DNA from: CAUUJV01 sp963545565
GTDB taxonomy: Bacteria > Actinomycetota > Actinomycetes > Actinomycetales > Bifidobacteriaceae
Length of the DNA: 60,400 nucleotides
Direction of reading: 5' to 3'
NCBI GenBank assembly: GCA_963545565.1
Contig: CAUUJV010000011.1
Span: 1-60,400, forward strand
This document shows positions 26,887-36,511 of this stretch, one piece after another. The translations under genes and the position numbers were made by a program. The notes beneath the pieces are model-generated. The model had not been told where the DNA came from and ran no database searches. It saw only the letters and a list, made by a program, of their open reading frames with translations. The first letter of the stretch is position 1; every line of letters starts with the position of its first letter.

Positions 26887-29853
26887 TTACTTGCGCTCCA
26901 CTTCACGCATTTCGAAGGTCTCAATGATATCGCCAACCTGAATGTCGTTGAAGGAGCCGAGGTTAATACCTGCTTCATATCCTTCTGTAACTTCAGTAAC
27001 GTCATCCTTGAACCGGCGCAGTGTAGAAATCTCAAGATCGTTGAAGGTAACAACACCATCACGCATAATACGTGCCTTGGTGCCGCGCTTAACCGTACCA
27101 TCTTCCACTTTAACGCCTGCAATGTTACCGAACTTAGACGAACGGAAGATTTCACGAATCTCGGAGTGAGAGGTAACTACTTCCTCATACTCAGGCTTGA
27201 GCATACCCTTGAGGGAAGCTTCGATCTCTTCGATTGCCTGGTAGATAACGGAGTAGTAACGTACTTCGACGCCTTCGCGATCAGCGAGGTCTGCCACCTG
27301 ACGATTTGGACGCACATTGAAGCCGATAATAACAGCCTTATCAACGGTTGCCAGATTGATATCATTCTGAGTAATTGCACCAACGCCACGATGAATAACG
27401 CGAATACCAACTTCATCAGACACTTCAATCTTCATCAAGGAATCTTCAAGAGCCTCAACAGAACCAGAAGAATCACCCTTAATGACAATGTTGAGCATAT
27501 CGACTTCAGACTTAGCGAACTGCTCCTTAAGGTTTTCGAGAGAAACAACCTTGTGACGGCGTGCCAGCTGAGCAGCACGCTCTGAAGCCTCACGCTTCTC
27601 CGCAATCTGACGCGCTGCACGATCATCATGAGCTACGAGGAAAAGATCACCTGCAGTAGGAACAGAAGTCAGACCAAGCACTGCAACTGGTGTAGATGGG
27701 CGAGCTTCTTCTACCTGCTCACCATTCTCATTGAACATCGCTCGAACGCGGCCATAAGATGTTCCAGCCACAATTGCATCGCCAACGCGCAGAGTACCTT
27801 GCTGAACCAGAACTGTTGCAACAGGTCCGCGTCCCTTATCGAGACGAGCTTCGACTGTTGCACCTCGTGCATCCATAGTTGGATTTGCGCGCAAATCGAG
27901 AGTTGCATCCACAGTAAGCAAAACAGCCTCAAGAAGCTTATCGATGTTAGTCCCCTGCTTTGCGGAGATGTCCACGAACATGGTGTCACCACCATATTCC
28001 TCTGGAACTAAACCGAACTCTGTGAGCTGGCCACGCACCTTCTCAGGGTTTGCACCATCAACATCAATCTTATTAACTGCAACCACGATTGGAACGTTAG
28101 CTGCTTGAGCGTGGTTAATAGCTTCCACTGTCTGAGGCATTACACCATCATCAGCCGCAACCACGAGGATTGCAACATCAGTGAGCTCTGCACCACGAGC
28201 ACGCATAGCGGTAAACGCTTCGTGACCTGGTGTATCAAGGAAGGTAATCCTACGATCGATATCGTTGAGCTGTACGTGAATCTGATATGCGCCGATGCGC
28301 TGCGTAATTCCGCCGGCCTCAGACTTAATCACATTTGACTGACGTATGGTGTCCAAAAGTCGAGTCTTACCATGATCAACGTGACCCATAACAGTGACAA
28401 CCGGTGGGCGTGGCTGAAGATCTTCATCATCGCCATGCTCGTCGTCCAAATCAATGTCAAACTGTTGCAGAAGGGCTTTATCTTCCTCTTCAGCAGAAAC
28501 GATCTGGATATTCCAACCGATTTCTTCACCGAGAATCTCGAAAGTGGATTCATCAAGGGACTGGGTTGCAGTCGCCATTTCGCCGAGATGGAAGAGCACT
28601 GTTACCAGAGAAGCTGCGTTGACACCAATCTTCTCTGCCAAATCCGATAAAGTAGCACCCTGTGGCAGACGAACAGTCTGACCGTTACCGGCAGGAATAC
28701 GTACACCACCGATAACTGGTGCTTTCATCTCTTCAAATTCTTGACGCTTCGCACGACGTGCTGCCTTACGAGCCTTCGAGGACTTTCCTCCCTGACGTCC
28801 AAATGCGCCAGCTGCGCCGCCGCGGTTACCGCCACGACCGCCGCGAGATGGTCCATTATTGTTGGAAGGACCATTGTTTGCGCCAGCACCTGCAAAGCGA
28901 CCGCCGCGGCCTGCACCAACTGCGGCACCACCGCCTTGACCAGGACGATTATGGCCCCACTGGGAGTTCCCGCCTTGGCGATTTGCGCCACCTTGCCCTT
29001 GACCAGGACGTGGGCGACCTGTTCCACCCTGACCTGGGCGTGGTCCATTACCACCACGACCGCGACCATTACCGCCTTGACCAGGACGCCCACCACGGCC
29101 ATTGCCACGCTTGCCGTCATTTACCGATGGACGTGACATTGGGTGTGGACGAGGAATATCGCCCGGAGTTGGAGTTGATCCCATGCCCTGCTTACGAGTG
29201 AATGGATTATTGCCTGGGCGAGGAGTACCTGTTACATGCTGACGCGCAGCTGCACCTGGAGTTGGAACACCCGACTTAGCTACACCGGTGCTAGAACGTG
29301 CATTAGCTGGTGTTGCCGAAGATGCAGAACTAGTACCAGAACCATTGGAACGGTTAGCATTCCCATTATTGCTTGAATTGCGCTTTTGAGCGGCTGCTTT
29401 AGAGCCACGGCGAACAGCTTCTGCTGCTGCAGGATTTACGCTTGAAGCACCAGAACGCGCTATTGCAGTGCGTGGCGATGGTATGGGTGAACTTGAAGTC
29501 TTTGATGCAGAAGTACTGCGAGCAGGTGCGTTACCTGCAGAAGTATTTGTTTTCGCACTATTTTGTGCTGAAGAAGGCGCAGAAGATGAAGGATTCGTAG
29601 AAGGAGCTGCTTTCTTCACAGCTTGCTTCCCACTCTTGGCTGAAGTGGAAGTTGCAGACTTTGCGTCTGGCTTAGATTCCTTAGATTCTGCTTGTGATGG
29701 AGCAAAGGCGTTTGTAAGCTTGCGAACCACAGGTGCCTCCACAGTGGAGGATGCGGACTTCACAAACTCGCCCATGTCTTTGAGTTTTTCGAGGACTGTC
29801 TTGCTGTCCACGCCAAACTGCTTAGCCAATTCGTACACGCGTGCTTTAGGCAC
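26887..29853 (-). CDS. infB: Translation initiation factor IF-2
   Basis: This GTPase places initiator tRNA on the ribosome. At 988 residues it includes a long basic, Gly/Arg/Asn/Pro-rich N-terminal region (about 50-370), typical of actinobacteria. The G domain follows, with GHVDHGKT, DTPGHEAF and NKID at ~480-620, then the C1/C2 domains. The GTG start at 29853 (PKARVYELAKQFGV) has GGAGA upstream. On the opposite strand the low-complexity part produces a spurious open frame. Confidence 0.96.
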   Translation of the reverse strand: MPKARVYELAKQFGVDSKTVLEKLKDMGEFVKSASSTVEAPVVRKLTNAFAPSQAESKESKPDAKSATSTSAKSGKQAVKKAAPSTNPSSSAPSSAQNSAKTNTSAGNAPARSTSASKTSSSPIPSPRTAIARSGASSVNPAAAEAVRRGSKAAAQKRNSSNNGNANRSNGSGTSSASSATPANARSSTGVAKSGVPTPGAAARQHVTGTPRPGNNPFTRKQGMGSTPTPGDIPRPHPMSRPSVNDGKRGNGRGGRPGQGGNGRGRGGNGPRPGQGGTGRPRPGQGQGGANRQGGNSQWGHNRPGQGGGAAVGAGRGGRFAGAGANNGPSNNNGPSRGGRGGNRGGAAGAFGRQGGKSSKARKAARRAKRQEFEEMKAPVIGGVRIPAGNGQTVRLPQGATLSDLAEKIGVNAASLVTVLFHLGEMATATQSLDESTFEILGEEIGWNIQIVSAEEEDKALLQQFDIDLDDEHGDDEDLQPRPPVVTVMGHVDHGKTRLLDTIRQSNVIKSEAGGITQRIGAYQIHVQLNDIDRRITFLDTPGHEAFTAMRARGAELTDVAILVVAADDGVMPQTVEAINHAQAANVPIVVAVNKIDVDGANPEKVRGQLTEFGLVPEEYGGDTMFVDISAKQGTNIDKLLEAVLLTVDATLDLRANPTMDARGATVEARLDKGRGPVATVLVQQGTLRVGDAIVAGTSYGRVRAMFNENGEQVEEARPSTPVAVLGLTSVPTAGDLFLVAHDDRAARQIAEKREASERAAQLARRHKVVSLENLKEQFAKSEVDMLNIVIKGDSSGSVEALEDSLMKIEVSDEVGIRVIHRGVGAITQNDINLATVDKAVIIGFNVRPNRQVADLADREGVEVRYYSVIYQAIEEIEASLKGMLKPEYEEVVTSHSEIREIFRSSKFGNIAGVKVEDGTVKRGTKARIMRDGVVTFNDLEISTLRRFKDDVTEVTEGYEAGINLGSFNDIQVGDIIETFEMREVERK

Positions 29854-29870
29854 TAATTTCTCCTATCTTC

Positions 29871-30033
29871 ACCGCGCGCACTTTGCCACGCGGTATTAGT
29901 TGATGAGGGCGAACATATCCTGTCTCATCGTGCGACCATGATCGTGTTACCTCGTTTTCAGTATGACAGCTACCCGTGGAGCTGTAATCCTGAATCAGCT
30001 TACTCTAAACTATGGATGAAAAGAGTAAGCTGA
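29871..30033 (-). promoter_or_regulatory. Multiply hairpinned nusA-infB intergenic region
   Basis: Four perfect inverted repeats fall in this spacer. They are a 12-bp stem at 29995-30006/30022-30033 (TCAGCTTACTCT and its complement, 15-base loop), ACAGCT/AGCTGT at 29966-29985, GATGAG/CTCATC within about 29902-29928, and ACCGCG/CGCGGT at 29871-29894. The first starts 13 bases after the nusA stop. None is followed by a T-run on the minus strand, so they are not ordinary terminators. They could be processing sites, or control translation or readthrough into infB. Confidence 0.5.
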
Positions 30034-30045
30034 ATTACCTATTAA

Positions 30046-31092
30046 TTACTCGTTATCTGTTGGATTTTCAGCCTTTTGAGCTTGCGCAGCTTCGTGCTGC
30101 TCGGCAGACTCGATACCAATCTTCCAACCGGTAAGTTTTGCAGCTAAACGAGCGTTCTGACCTTCTTTGCCGATGGCCAAAGAAAGCTGATCATCATGGA
30201 TGAGAGCAACGGCTGTTTGATTCTTCTCGCTCACTACAGAAACTGACACTGCATGAGCAGGAGAAAGTGCCGCTGCTACAAACTCTGCTGGGTCTGCAGA
30301 CCAGTCGACAATGTCAATTTTTTCATCGCCCAAATTTTCCATCACAGCGCGCACACGGCTGCCGCTTGGTCCAATAAGAGCACCCTTTGAATTAACGCCT
30401 TGCGCATTAGCGCGCACTGCAATCTTTGTGCGAGCTCCTGCCTCACGGGCAATAGACATAATAGATACAGCACCAGAAACAAGCTCAGGGACTTCACGCT
30501 CAAACAACCGGCGAACCAGTTCAGGGTGAGAGCGAGAAACTACGATTTCTGGTCCCTTAAGCCCACGAGAGACTGTCACAACGTATACACGCAGACGCTC
30601 ACCATGGCGATACTTCTCCCCTGGAACTTGCTCGCGGCGAGGAAGAATTGCCTCTACATCGCCAACAGCAATGTGAATGTTGGATGAGTCCTTAAGATTC
30701 TGCTGAATTACGCCTGTAATAAGTTTGCCTTTTTGTCCTGAGAAGGCACCGAATACTTTATCATCAGCAGCCTTACGGAAAAGAAGCGTGATAACTTGGC
30801 GCGCAGTCATCGCTGCAACTCGCCCAAAATCCTTAGGAGTATCATCATATTCCTCACCTAAGGTTGGACGTGGATGAGGATTATCTTCCGTCGGTTCAAC
30901 GGGAACTTCATCTTGTGCCCACACAGTGAATGAGCCAGCTCGCTGATCTAGTTCAACGCGAGCATGCTTTGCTGCGTGCGAAGTCTTTAAATACGCTAGG
31001 CGGAGGGCTTCTGCCAAAGCCTCATCGAGAGTTTCGTCTTCAATGCCTTGATCGTGTGCAAGGCGGTGCATTCCAGCTAAATCTAGCTTCAT
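30046..31092 (-). CDS. nusA: Transcription elongation/termination factor NusA
   Basis: This RNA polymerase-binding factor acts in pausing, termination and antitermination. At 348 residues it has the N-terminal domain (residues 1-~125, with a basic helix AKHARVELDQ), the S1 domain and two KH domains (QGVNSKGALIGPSGSRVRAV and DDQLSLAIGKEGQNARLAAKLTGWKIGI). The acidic repeats of E. coli NusA are absent, as usual in actinobacteria. It is the first gene of the nusA-ribF operon. Confidence 0.95.
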   Translation of the reverse strand: MKLDLAGMHRLAHDQGIEDETLDEALAEALRLAYLKTSHAAKHARVELDQRAGSFTVWAQDEVPVEPTEDNPHPRPTLGEEYDDTPKDFGRVAAMTARQVITLLFRKAADDKVFGAFSGQKGKLITGVIQQNLKDSSNIHIAVGDVEAILPRREQVPGEKYRHGERLRVYVVTVSRGLKGPEIVVSRSHPELVRRLFEREVPELVSGAVSIMSIAREAGARTKIAVRANAQGVNSKGALIGPSGSRVRAVMENLGDEKIDIVDWSADPAEFVAAALSPAHAVSVSVVSEKNQTAVALIHDDQLSLAIGKEGQNARLAAKLTGWKIGIESAEQHEAAQAQKAENPTDNE

Positions 31093-31265
31093 AATTGTAG
31101 ACCTCCCAGTTTGAAGTTATAACGAACGATTTGCCCGTTGGTCTGCATGAAGGTCTAGTCTAGCTACTATCTGCGACACTTCAAGCTCATTACCCTGAGT
31201 CGAGTCTATAGTTCAGCTCTAAGTTAAGTCCGCTTCGAGTAAGCCATTGTGAGGAGACATTCATT

Positions 31266-32267
31266 GTGTATATGAAGCCCAATTCCTCCCCAATCTTCTC
31301 TAAAGCTATAAGTACTTTTTTATCTACAAGCCTCATGGTCAGCACTCTTGCATACACAGCTGGAAGTATCGGTGCTCTCGGCATAGCAGCAGCAACTTCC
31401 ACAAATGCTTATGCAGCAAATTCTGCCACAACCTCTCGTAGCTCCTGCTCTCAGTCATATTCTTATGCTGAACAAAACCAGATTTTAAGCACTTCTGCCC
31501 CAACCCAGACTATGCGCTTTATCTACGCACAGAATGCCTCCCACGCTTGGTCTCAGGTTGCAGCTGCATGCTCTTCCTCATTCGCAAAAGGAACGATTCA
31601 AAGTGCGACGACCGCTTATTACGCAAAATCTTTATCATCGCATGCGAATGGTATTGAAGTTTCTTACGCTATCTCTACCCCAACCGTTGGCAGTCTTTCC
31701 GCAGTAGATTCTTCTTCCACACAGAGTAGCTCGGTTTTGTCGCTCACCGCGAAGCAAGCACAAAGTGTCGCTCTTGCTTTCGATAGAGCTGGCTTTGCGC
31801 TGGAGGTCCTTTCTGCACGTGCATCCGATTCTGACGAGGATGCTATCGAATCTTTGAGTAACTCTTTACAAGCCGATGGGGAACAATTTGCGCTGCTTTC
31901 TGAGAAGATAGCTAAAGTAACTGGCACAAAGTATTCTGATACTCGGCTCAGAGCGTACAGCACTACGCTCCTAACATCTGGAGCATTAGCGACCGCCACC
32001 GACTCTTACACTGGAATATCTGCCTCAATTGAATCAGTAATACTTGTTGAAGCTGCACTTGAATCATTAAATGGAATCTCGTCTCAAAAGACCTCGGAGA
32101 CAACTTCATCATCAAACTCAAACACAAAAACTAACACAAAAGCTAACTCTAAAACACGAACTGCCATCCTCAAGCAGCGCAGGATTACCTCGCGGTACAT
32201 CAGCTATTATTTATATTCCGGATTTGAGCATGGGTTCCCAGCTAAGGTCTCCTTATTCATGCAGTAA
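31266..32267 (+). CDS. Secreted Ser/Ala-rich protein, unknown function
   Basis: I do not recognise this 333-residue protein. The N-terminus is a long signal peptide ending near residue 50 (STNAYA then ANS). Two cysteines follow (RSSCSQSY and AAACSSSFA), suited to an extracytoplasmic disulfide. The middle part is helical and rich in Ser, Ala and Thr; residues ~275-300 are an Asn/Thr/Lys/Ser linker. The C-terminal 40 residues are basic and aromatic and differ in composition, so a late frameshift is possible but not shown. The GTG at 31266 has GAGGAG upstream; an ATG at 31272 is the alternative. The gene stands alone, convergent with tuf. Confidence 0.65.
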   Translation: MYMKPNSSPIFSKAISTFLSTSLMVSTLAYTAGSIGALGIAAATSTNAYAANSATTSRSSCSQSYSYAEQNQILSTSAPTQTMRFIYAQNASHAWSQVAAACSSSFAKGTIQSATTAYYAKSLSSHANGIEVSYAISTPTVGSLSAVDSSSTQSSSVLSLTAKQAQSVALAFDRAGFALEVLSARASDSDEDAIESLSNSLQADGEQFALLSEKIAKVTGTKYSDTRLRAYSTTLLTSGALATATDSYTGISASIESVILVEAALESLNGISSQKTSETTSSSNSNTKTNTKANSKTRTAILKQRRITSRYISYYLYSGFEHGFPAKVSLFMQ

Positions 32268-32361
32268 ATCGATGTGCTGTTTACATCTATGATTTTTTAA
32301 GCCCGGAAAAGTATAGGTTCAAATTTACAAAAGTTCTGGATATATATAATTCTGGGCATAC

Positions 32362-32396
32362 AGAAAAAGTCCCTTGAGCAAACCCCAAGGGACTTT
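32362..32396 (-). terminator. Terminator of the str operon
   Basis: AAAGTCCCTT (32366-32375) pairs perfectly with AAGGGACTTT (32387-32396) across 11 bases. On the minus strand the stem runs into a T stretch (ACTTTTTCTG). It is 54 bases past the tuf stop. Confidence 0.88.
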
Positions 32397-32449
32397 CTAA
32401 GTTCTATCAGTCGTTAGACTTCAAGATTAGAGTACAAACATAAGTTAAA

Positions 32450-33649
32450 TTACTCAATAATCTTGGTTACACGACCGGAACCAACGGTACGACCGCCTTC
32501 ACGTACTGCGAAGGTAAGGCCTTCCTCCATTGCGATTGGCTGAATAAGCTCAACTGTGAAGGTTGCGTGGTCACCAGGCTGAACCATCTCAACACCTTCA
32601 GGCAAGGAGATAACGCCGGTTACGTCGGTTGTACGCAAGTAGAACTGTGGGCGATAGTTTGAGAAGAATGGTGAGTGGCGGCCACCCTCATCCTTTGTCA
32701 AAACGTAAACTTCGCCTTCGAACTTGGTGTGAGGAGTTACGGAACCAGGGATTGCAAGAACCTGACCGCGCTCTACGTCTTCACGACCGATACCGCGGAG
32801 AAGAAGACCAGTGTTGTCGCCTGCTTCTGCCTCATCCATAGTCTTGTGGAAGGTCTCGATGGAGGTTACGGTGGTCTTCTGTGTTGGGCGAATACCAACA
32901 ATCTCGACCTCAGTGTTGACGGCGAGCTTACCGCGCTCAACACGACCGGTAACTACGGTTCCACGACCAGAGATGGTGAATACATCCTCAATAGGCATGA
33001 GGAATGGCTTGTCGAGATCGTGAACTGGAGTTGGGATGTAATCGTCAACTGCGTTCATGAGTTCGATAACAGTCTGCTTCCACTTTTCGTGATCTGGAGC
33101 ATCGTCATGAAGTGCGCCGTATGCGGAAGTGCGGATAACTGGGCAATCGCGATCGAAGCCGTTCTCTTCGAGGAGATCGCGAACTTCTTCTTCAACGAGC
33201 TCAACGAGTTCCTCGTCTTCAACCATATCGCACTTGTTAAGAGCAACGAGCATCTTCGGCACGCCAACCTGCTTTGCAAGAAGTACGTGTTCACGAGTCT
33301 GAGCCATAGGACCATCGGTTGCTGCAACCACGAGGATTGCACCATCCATCTGTGCAGCACCAGTAATCATGTTCTTAACATAATCAGCGTGGCCTGGAGC
33401 GTCTACGTGAGCGTAGTGGCGCTTTGCGGTCTCATACTCAATGTGAGCAATATTGATGGTAATGCCGCGTTCCTTCTCTTCTGGTGCAGCATCAATCTGG
33501 TCGAAGTCATATTCCTTGTTGAAATCAGGATACTCTTCGAACAGAGTCTTAGAAATAGCGGCGGTGAGGGTGGTCTTGCCGTGATCAACGTGACCAATGG
33601 TACCGATGTTTACGTGCGGCTTAGTGCGCTCGAACTTGGCCTTTGCCAT
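32450..33649 (-). CDS. tuf: Elongation factor Tu
   Basis: The GTPase delivers aminoacyl-tRNA to the ribosome. All G motifs are intact in 399 residues: GHVDHGKT near residue 19, DAPGHADY near 83, NKCD near 138. Switch I carries KERGITI, and the C-terminal barrels end in VGSGRVTKIIE. It is the last gene of rpsL-rpsG-fusA-tuf, with a ~225-base spacer after fusA that may hold its own promoter. An AGGAGG-like site precedes the ATG. Confidence 0.98.
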   Translation of the reverse strand: MAKAKFERTKPHVNIGTIGHVDHGKTTLTAAISKTLFEEYPDFNKEYDFDQIDAAPEEKERGITINIAHIEYETAKRHYAHVDAPGHADYVKNMITGAAQMDGAILVVAATDGPMAQTREHVLLAKQVGVPKMLVALNKCDMVEDEELVELVEEEVRDLLEENGFDRDCPVIRTSAYGALHDDAPDHEKWKQTVIELMNAVDDYIPTPVHDLDKPFLMPIEDVFTISGRGTVVTGRVERGKLAVNTEVEIVGIRPTQKTTVTSIETFHKTMDEAEAGDNTGLLLRGIGREDVERGQVLAIPGSVTPHTKFEGEVYVLTKDEGGRHSPFFSNYRPQFYLRTTDVTGVISLPEGVEMVQPGDHATFTVELIQPIAMEEGLTFAVREGGRTVGSGRVTKIIE

Positions 33650-33873
33650 GTGTTGTCCTCCTGGACGTCTCGTAGTTCATCTCACTTTTGTAAAAAAGCA
33701 AGATACTCGCTACATATTACTTGTTATTGGGGTTATTCGCCACTTTGTGCCCTGTCCCCAGTGAACACCGTTGATTTTACTGTGTAACTAAGACAGGTCA
33801 AAGCTTTTTTGGTGTTGTGCAGGAGCCTCAAAACTTGCGAGTCGAAGGCTCCCACACAACATGTAAGACTGGA

Positions 33874-36000
33874 TTACTCTCCGCGCTGGGCTTTGATAAT
33901 CTCGTCTGCAACAGACTTAGGAACCTCTGCATATGAATCCATCTGCATGGAGTACATTGCACGGCCCTGTGTACGGGAACGTAAATCACCAATGTATCCG
34001 AACATTTCAGACAATGGAACCTTTGCGTTGATGACCTTAACACCGGTTGCATCATTCATAGACTGAATTGCGCCACGGCGGGAATTGATGTCGCCCATAA
34101 CGTCACCCATGTACTCTTCAGGAGTACGAACCTCAACAGCCATAATTGGCTCAAGGATAACTGGGTTAGCCTTAGGTGCAGCTTCCTTGAATGCCATAGA
34201 ACCAGCAATCTTGAAGGCCATTTCTGAGGAGTCAACGTCGTGAACCTGACCATCAGTAACGGTAGCCTTAACGCCAACTACTGGGAATCCTGCAACAACA
34301 CCAGACTCCATAGCTTCCTGAACACCAGCATCGATAGAAGGAATAAATTCCTTGGTGATGTGACCGCCGGTAACCTCGTTCTCGAACTGGTAAACTTCGC
34401 CAGAAGCTGGGTCGAGAGGTTCGAAGTTCATGAGTACCTTTGCAAACTGACCAGAACCACCGGTCTGCTTCTTGTGCGTGTACTCTTGGTTCATCACAGT
34501 CTTGCGGATGGTCTCGCGATATGCAACCTGTGGGTTACCAACGTTGCACTCAACATGGAATTCACGGCGCATACGGTCAACGATGATGTCAAGCTGAAGC
34601 TCGCCCATACCTGCGATAAGAGTCTGACCAGATTCTTCATCTGTGGTGACCTGGAAGGTTGGGTCTTCATCGGAAAGACGAGACAATGCAATACCCATCT
34701 TTTCCTGATCAGCCTTAGTCTTTGGCTCTACAGCAACCTGAATAACAGGATCTGGGAAGCTCATGGATTCGAGAACAACTGGGTTCTTTTCATCGCACAA
34801 AGTATCGCCGGTAGTAACATTCTTCAAACCGATGAATGCATAGATGTTACCTGCTGATGCTTCTTCTACAGGATTTTCCTTATCAGCATGCATCTGGAAG
34901 AGTTTACCAACACGCTCCTTGCGCCCCTTTGTAGAGTTTAAGACTGAGTCTCCTGGGTGAACTTCACCGGAGTAAACGCGAACGTAAACAAGCTTTCCAT
35001 AGAATGGGTGTGCTGCAATCTTGAACGCAAGTGCGGAGAATGGTTCATCCTTGCTTGGATGACGATCAATTTCGACAGATTCGTCGTTTGGATCGTAACC
35101 TACGATTGCTGGGATGTCTGTTGGGCTTGGAAGGAAGTCAACAACAGCATCAAGCATAGGCTGAACGCCCTTATCTTTGAATGCAGAACCGCAGTAAACA
35201 GGGTATGCCTCAGAATTAATAGTGAGTTTACGAACTGCCTTACGAATTTCTTCTTCGGAGATCTCCTCGCCTTCGAAGAACTTGTTCATAAGTTCGTCGT
35301 CAGCTTCTGCAACGGTTTCGAGGAGCTGCTGACGATATTCTTCAGCACGTTCCTTGAGATCTGCAGGAATCTCAGTAGTTTCGTAGGTTGAGCCCTTGTC
35401 GCTGTCATCATTCCATACGTAAGCAACCATGCGAATAAGATCAACTACGCCAATGAAGTCATTTTCAGCACCGATTGGGATCTGCATAACGATTGGCTTA
35501 GCCTTGAGCTTTTCCTTGATGGTATCTACTGAGTAGTAGAAATCTGCACCGAGCTTATCCATCTTATTGATGAAGCAGATGCGAGGAACGTTGTACTTAT
35601 CTGCCTGGCGCCATACGGTCTCAGACTGTGGCTCAACGCCTTCCTTACCATCGAAGACTGCTACTGCACCGTCGAGAACGCGAAGAGAGCGCTCTACTTC
35701 TGCAGTAAAGTCCACGTGGCCTGGTGTATCGATGATGTTTACCTGGAAACGATCCTTGGTGTCATGAGACTGACGCTGCCAGAAGCAAGTGGTTGCAGCA
35801 GAAGTAATGGTGATACCACGTTCCTTCTCCTGATCCATCCAGTCCATTGTGGAAGCACCATCATGAGTTTCACCGATCTTGTAGTTAACACCGGTGTAGA
35901 AGAGGATTCGTTCAGTAGTTGTTGTTTTACCAGCATCGATGTGAGCCATGATGCCGATATTACGAACATGACTGAGGTCCTTGATAGCCTCTTGTGCCAT
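33874..36000 (-). CDS. fusA: Elongation factor G
   Basis: This is the translocase GTPase. Its 708 residues show AHIDAGKTT, DTPGHVDF and NKMD in the G domain, and the domain IV stretch RREFHVECNVGNPQVAYRETI. The C-terminal domain includes EPIMAVEVRTPEEYMGDVMGDINSRRG. Length and frame are normal. It lies 39 bases after rpsG. Confidence 0.98.
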   Translation of the reverse strand: MAQEAIKDLSHVRNIGIMAHIDAGKTTTTERILFYTGVNYKIGETHDGASTMDWMDQEKERGITITSAATTCFWQRQSHDTKDRFQVNIIDTPGHVDFTAEVERSLRVLDGAVAVFDGKEGVEPQSETVWRQADKYNVPRICFINKMDKLGADFYYSVDTIKEKLKAKPIVMQIPIGAENDFIGVVDLIRMVAYVWNDDSDKGSTYETTEIPADLKERAEEYRQQLLETVAEADDELMNKFFEGEEISEEEIRKAVRKLTINSEAYPVYCGSAFKDKGVQPMLDAVVDFLPSPTDIPAIVGYDPNDESVEIDRHPSKDEPFSALAFKIAAHPFYGKLVYVRVYSGEVHPGDSVLNSTKGRKERVGKLFQMHADKENPVEEASAGNIYAFIGLKNVTTGDTLCDEKNPVVLESMSFPDPVIQVAVEPKTKADQEKMGIALSRLSDEDPTFQVTTDEESGQTLIAGMGELQLDIIVDRMRREFHVECNVGNPQVAYRETIRKTVMNQEYTHKKQTGGSGQFAKVLMNFEPLDPASGEVYQFENEVTGGHITKEFIPSIDAGVQEAMESGVVAGFPVVGVKATVTDGQVHDVDSSEMAFKIAGSMAFKEAAPKANPVILEPIMAVEVRTPEEYMGDVMGDINSRRGAIQSMNDATGVKVINAKVPLSEMFGYIGDLRSRTQGRAMYSMQMDSYAEVPKSVADEIIKAQRGE

Positions 36001-36039
36001 TTTTTACCTAACTTCCGTTCTAACGAACTGTCTGAGGGA

Positions 36040-36510
36040 TTACCAGCGATAGTGAGCGAAGGCCTTGTTAGCCTCTGCCATCTTGTGGGTGTCCTCGCGA
36101 CGCTTCACGGAAGCACCGAGGCCATTGGATGCATCGAGAATCTCGTTAGCAAGACGCTCTGCCATTGTCTTCTCACGACGTGCGCGAGAATAATCGGTGA
36201 GCCAGCGCAAAGAAAGTGTGTTTGCGCGTGCAGGCTTAACCTCAACAGGAACCTGATAGGTTGCACCACCGACACGGCGAGAACGAACCTCAAGAGAAGG
36301 ACGAATGTTGTCAAGAGCACGCTTAAGCACTGCTACTGGCTCTTGTTCAGTCTTTTCCTTGACCATATCAAGCGCAGAGTAAACGATGTCTTCTGCAATT
36401 GACTTCTTGCCGTCGAGAAGAATTTTGTTGATGAGCTGAGCTACAACTGTCGAACCGTAAATTGGATCTGGCAGGAGCTGATGCTTTTTTGCTGGTCCTT
36501 TACGTGACAT
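36040..36510 (-). CDS. rpsG: 30S ribosomal protein S7
   Basis: This primary 16S rRNA-binding protein of the 30S head is 156 residues, beginning SRKGPAKKHQLLPDPIYGSTVVAQLINKILLDGKKS and ending AHYRW. It is separated from rpsL by one base. All family regions are present, including the beta-hairpin VRSRRVGGATYQVPVEV. Confidence 0.98.
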   Translation of the reverse strand: MSRKGPAKKHQLLPDPIYGSTVVAQLINKILLDGKKSIAEDIVYSALDMVKEKTEQEPVAVLKRALDNIRPSLEVRSRRVGGATYQVPVEVKPARANTLSLRWLTDYSRARREKTMAERLANEILDASNGLGASVKRREDTHKMAEANKAFAHYRW

Positions 36511-36511
36511 A

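Noticed and set aside
28719..29201. A 160-codon plus-strand open frame opposite infB
   Set aside because: It is a composition artefact of the Gly/Arg-rich IF-2 N-terminus on the other strand: His/Arg/Asp-rich, no ribosome binding site, no family character.
31190..31402. A 70-codon minus-strand frame at the start of the secreted protein gene
   Set aside because: It mirrors the signal-peptide coding region on the other strand and has no ribosome binding site or family character.
32675..33787. A 370-codon plus-strand open frame opposite tuf
   Set aside because: Long antisense frames are common opposite highly expressed genes with strong codon bias. The product is Cys-rich nonsense and tuf is unquestionable.
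33828..33863. GAGCCT/AGGCTC hairpin between fusA and tuf as a terminator
   Set aside because: On the minus strand it is not followed by T residues. The operon order suggests continued transcription into tuf, so it is at most a processing hairpin.
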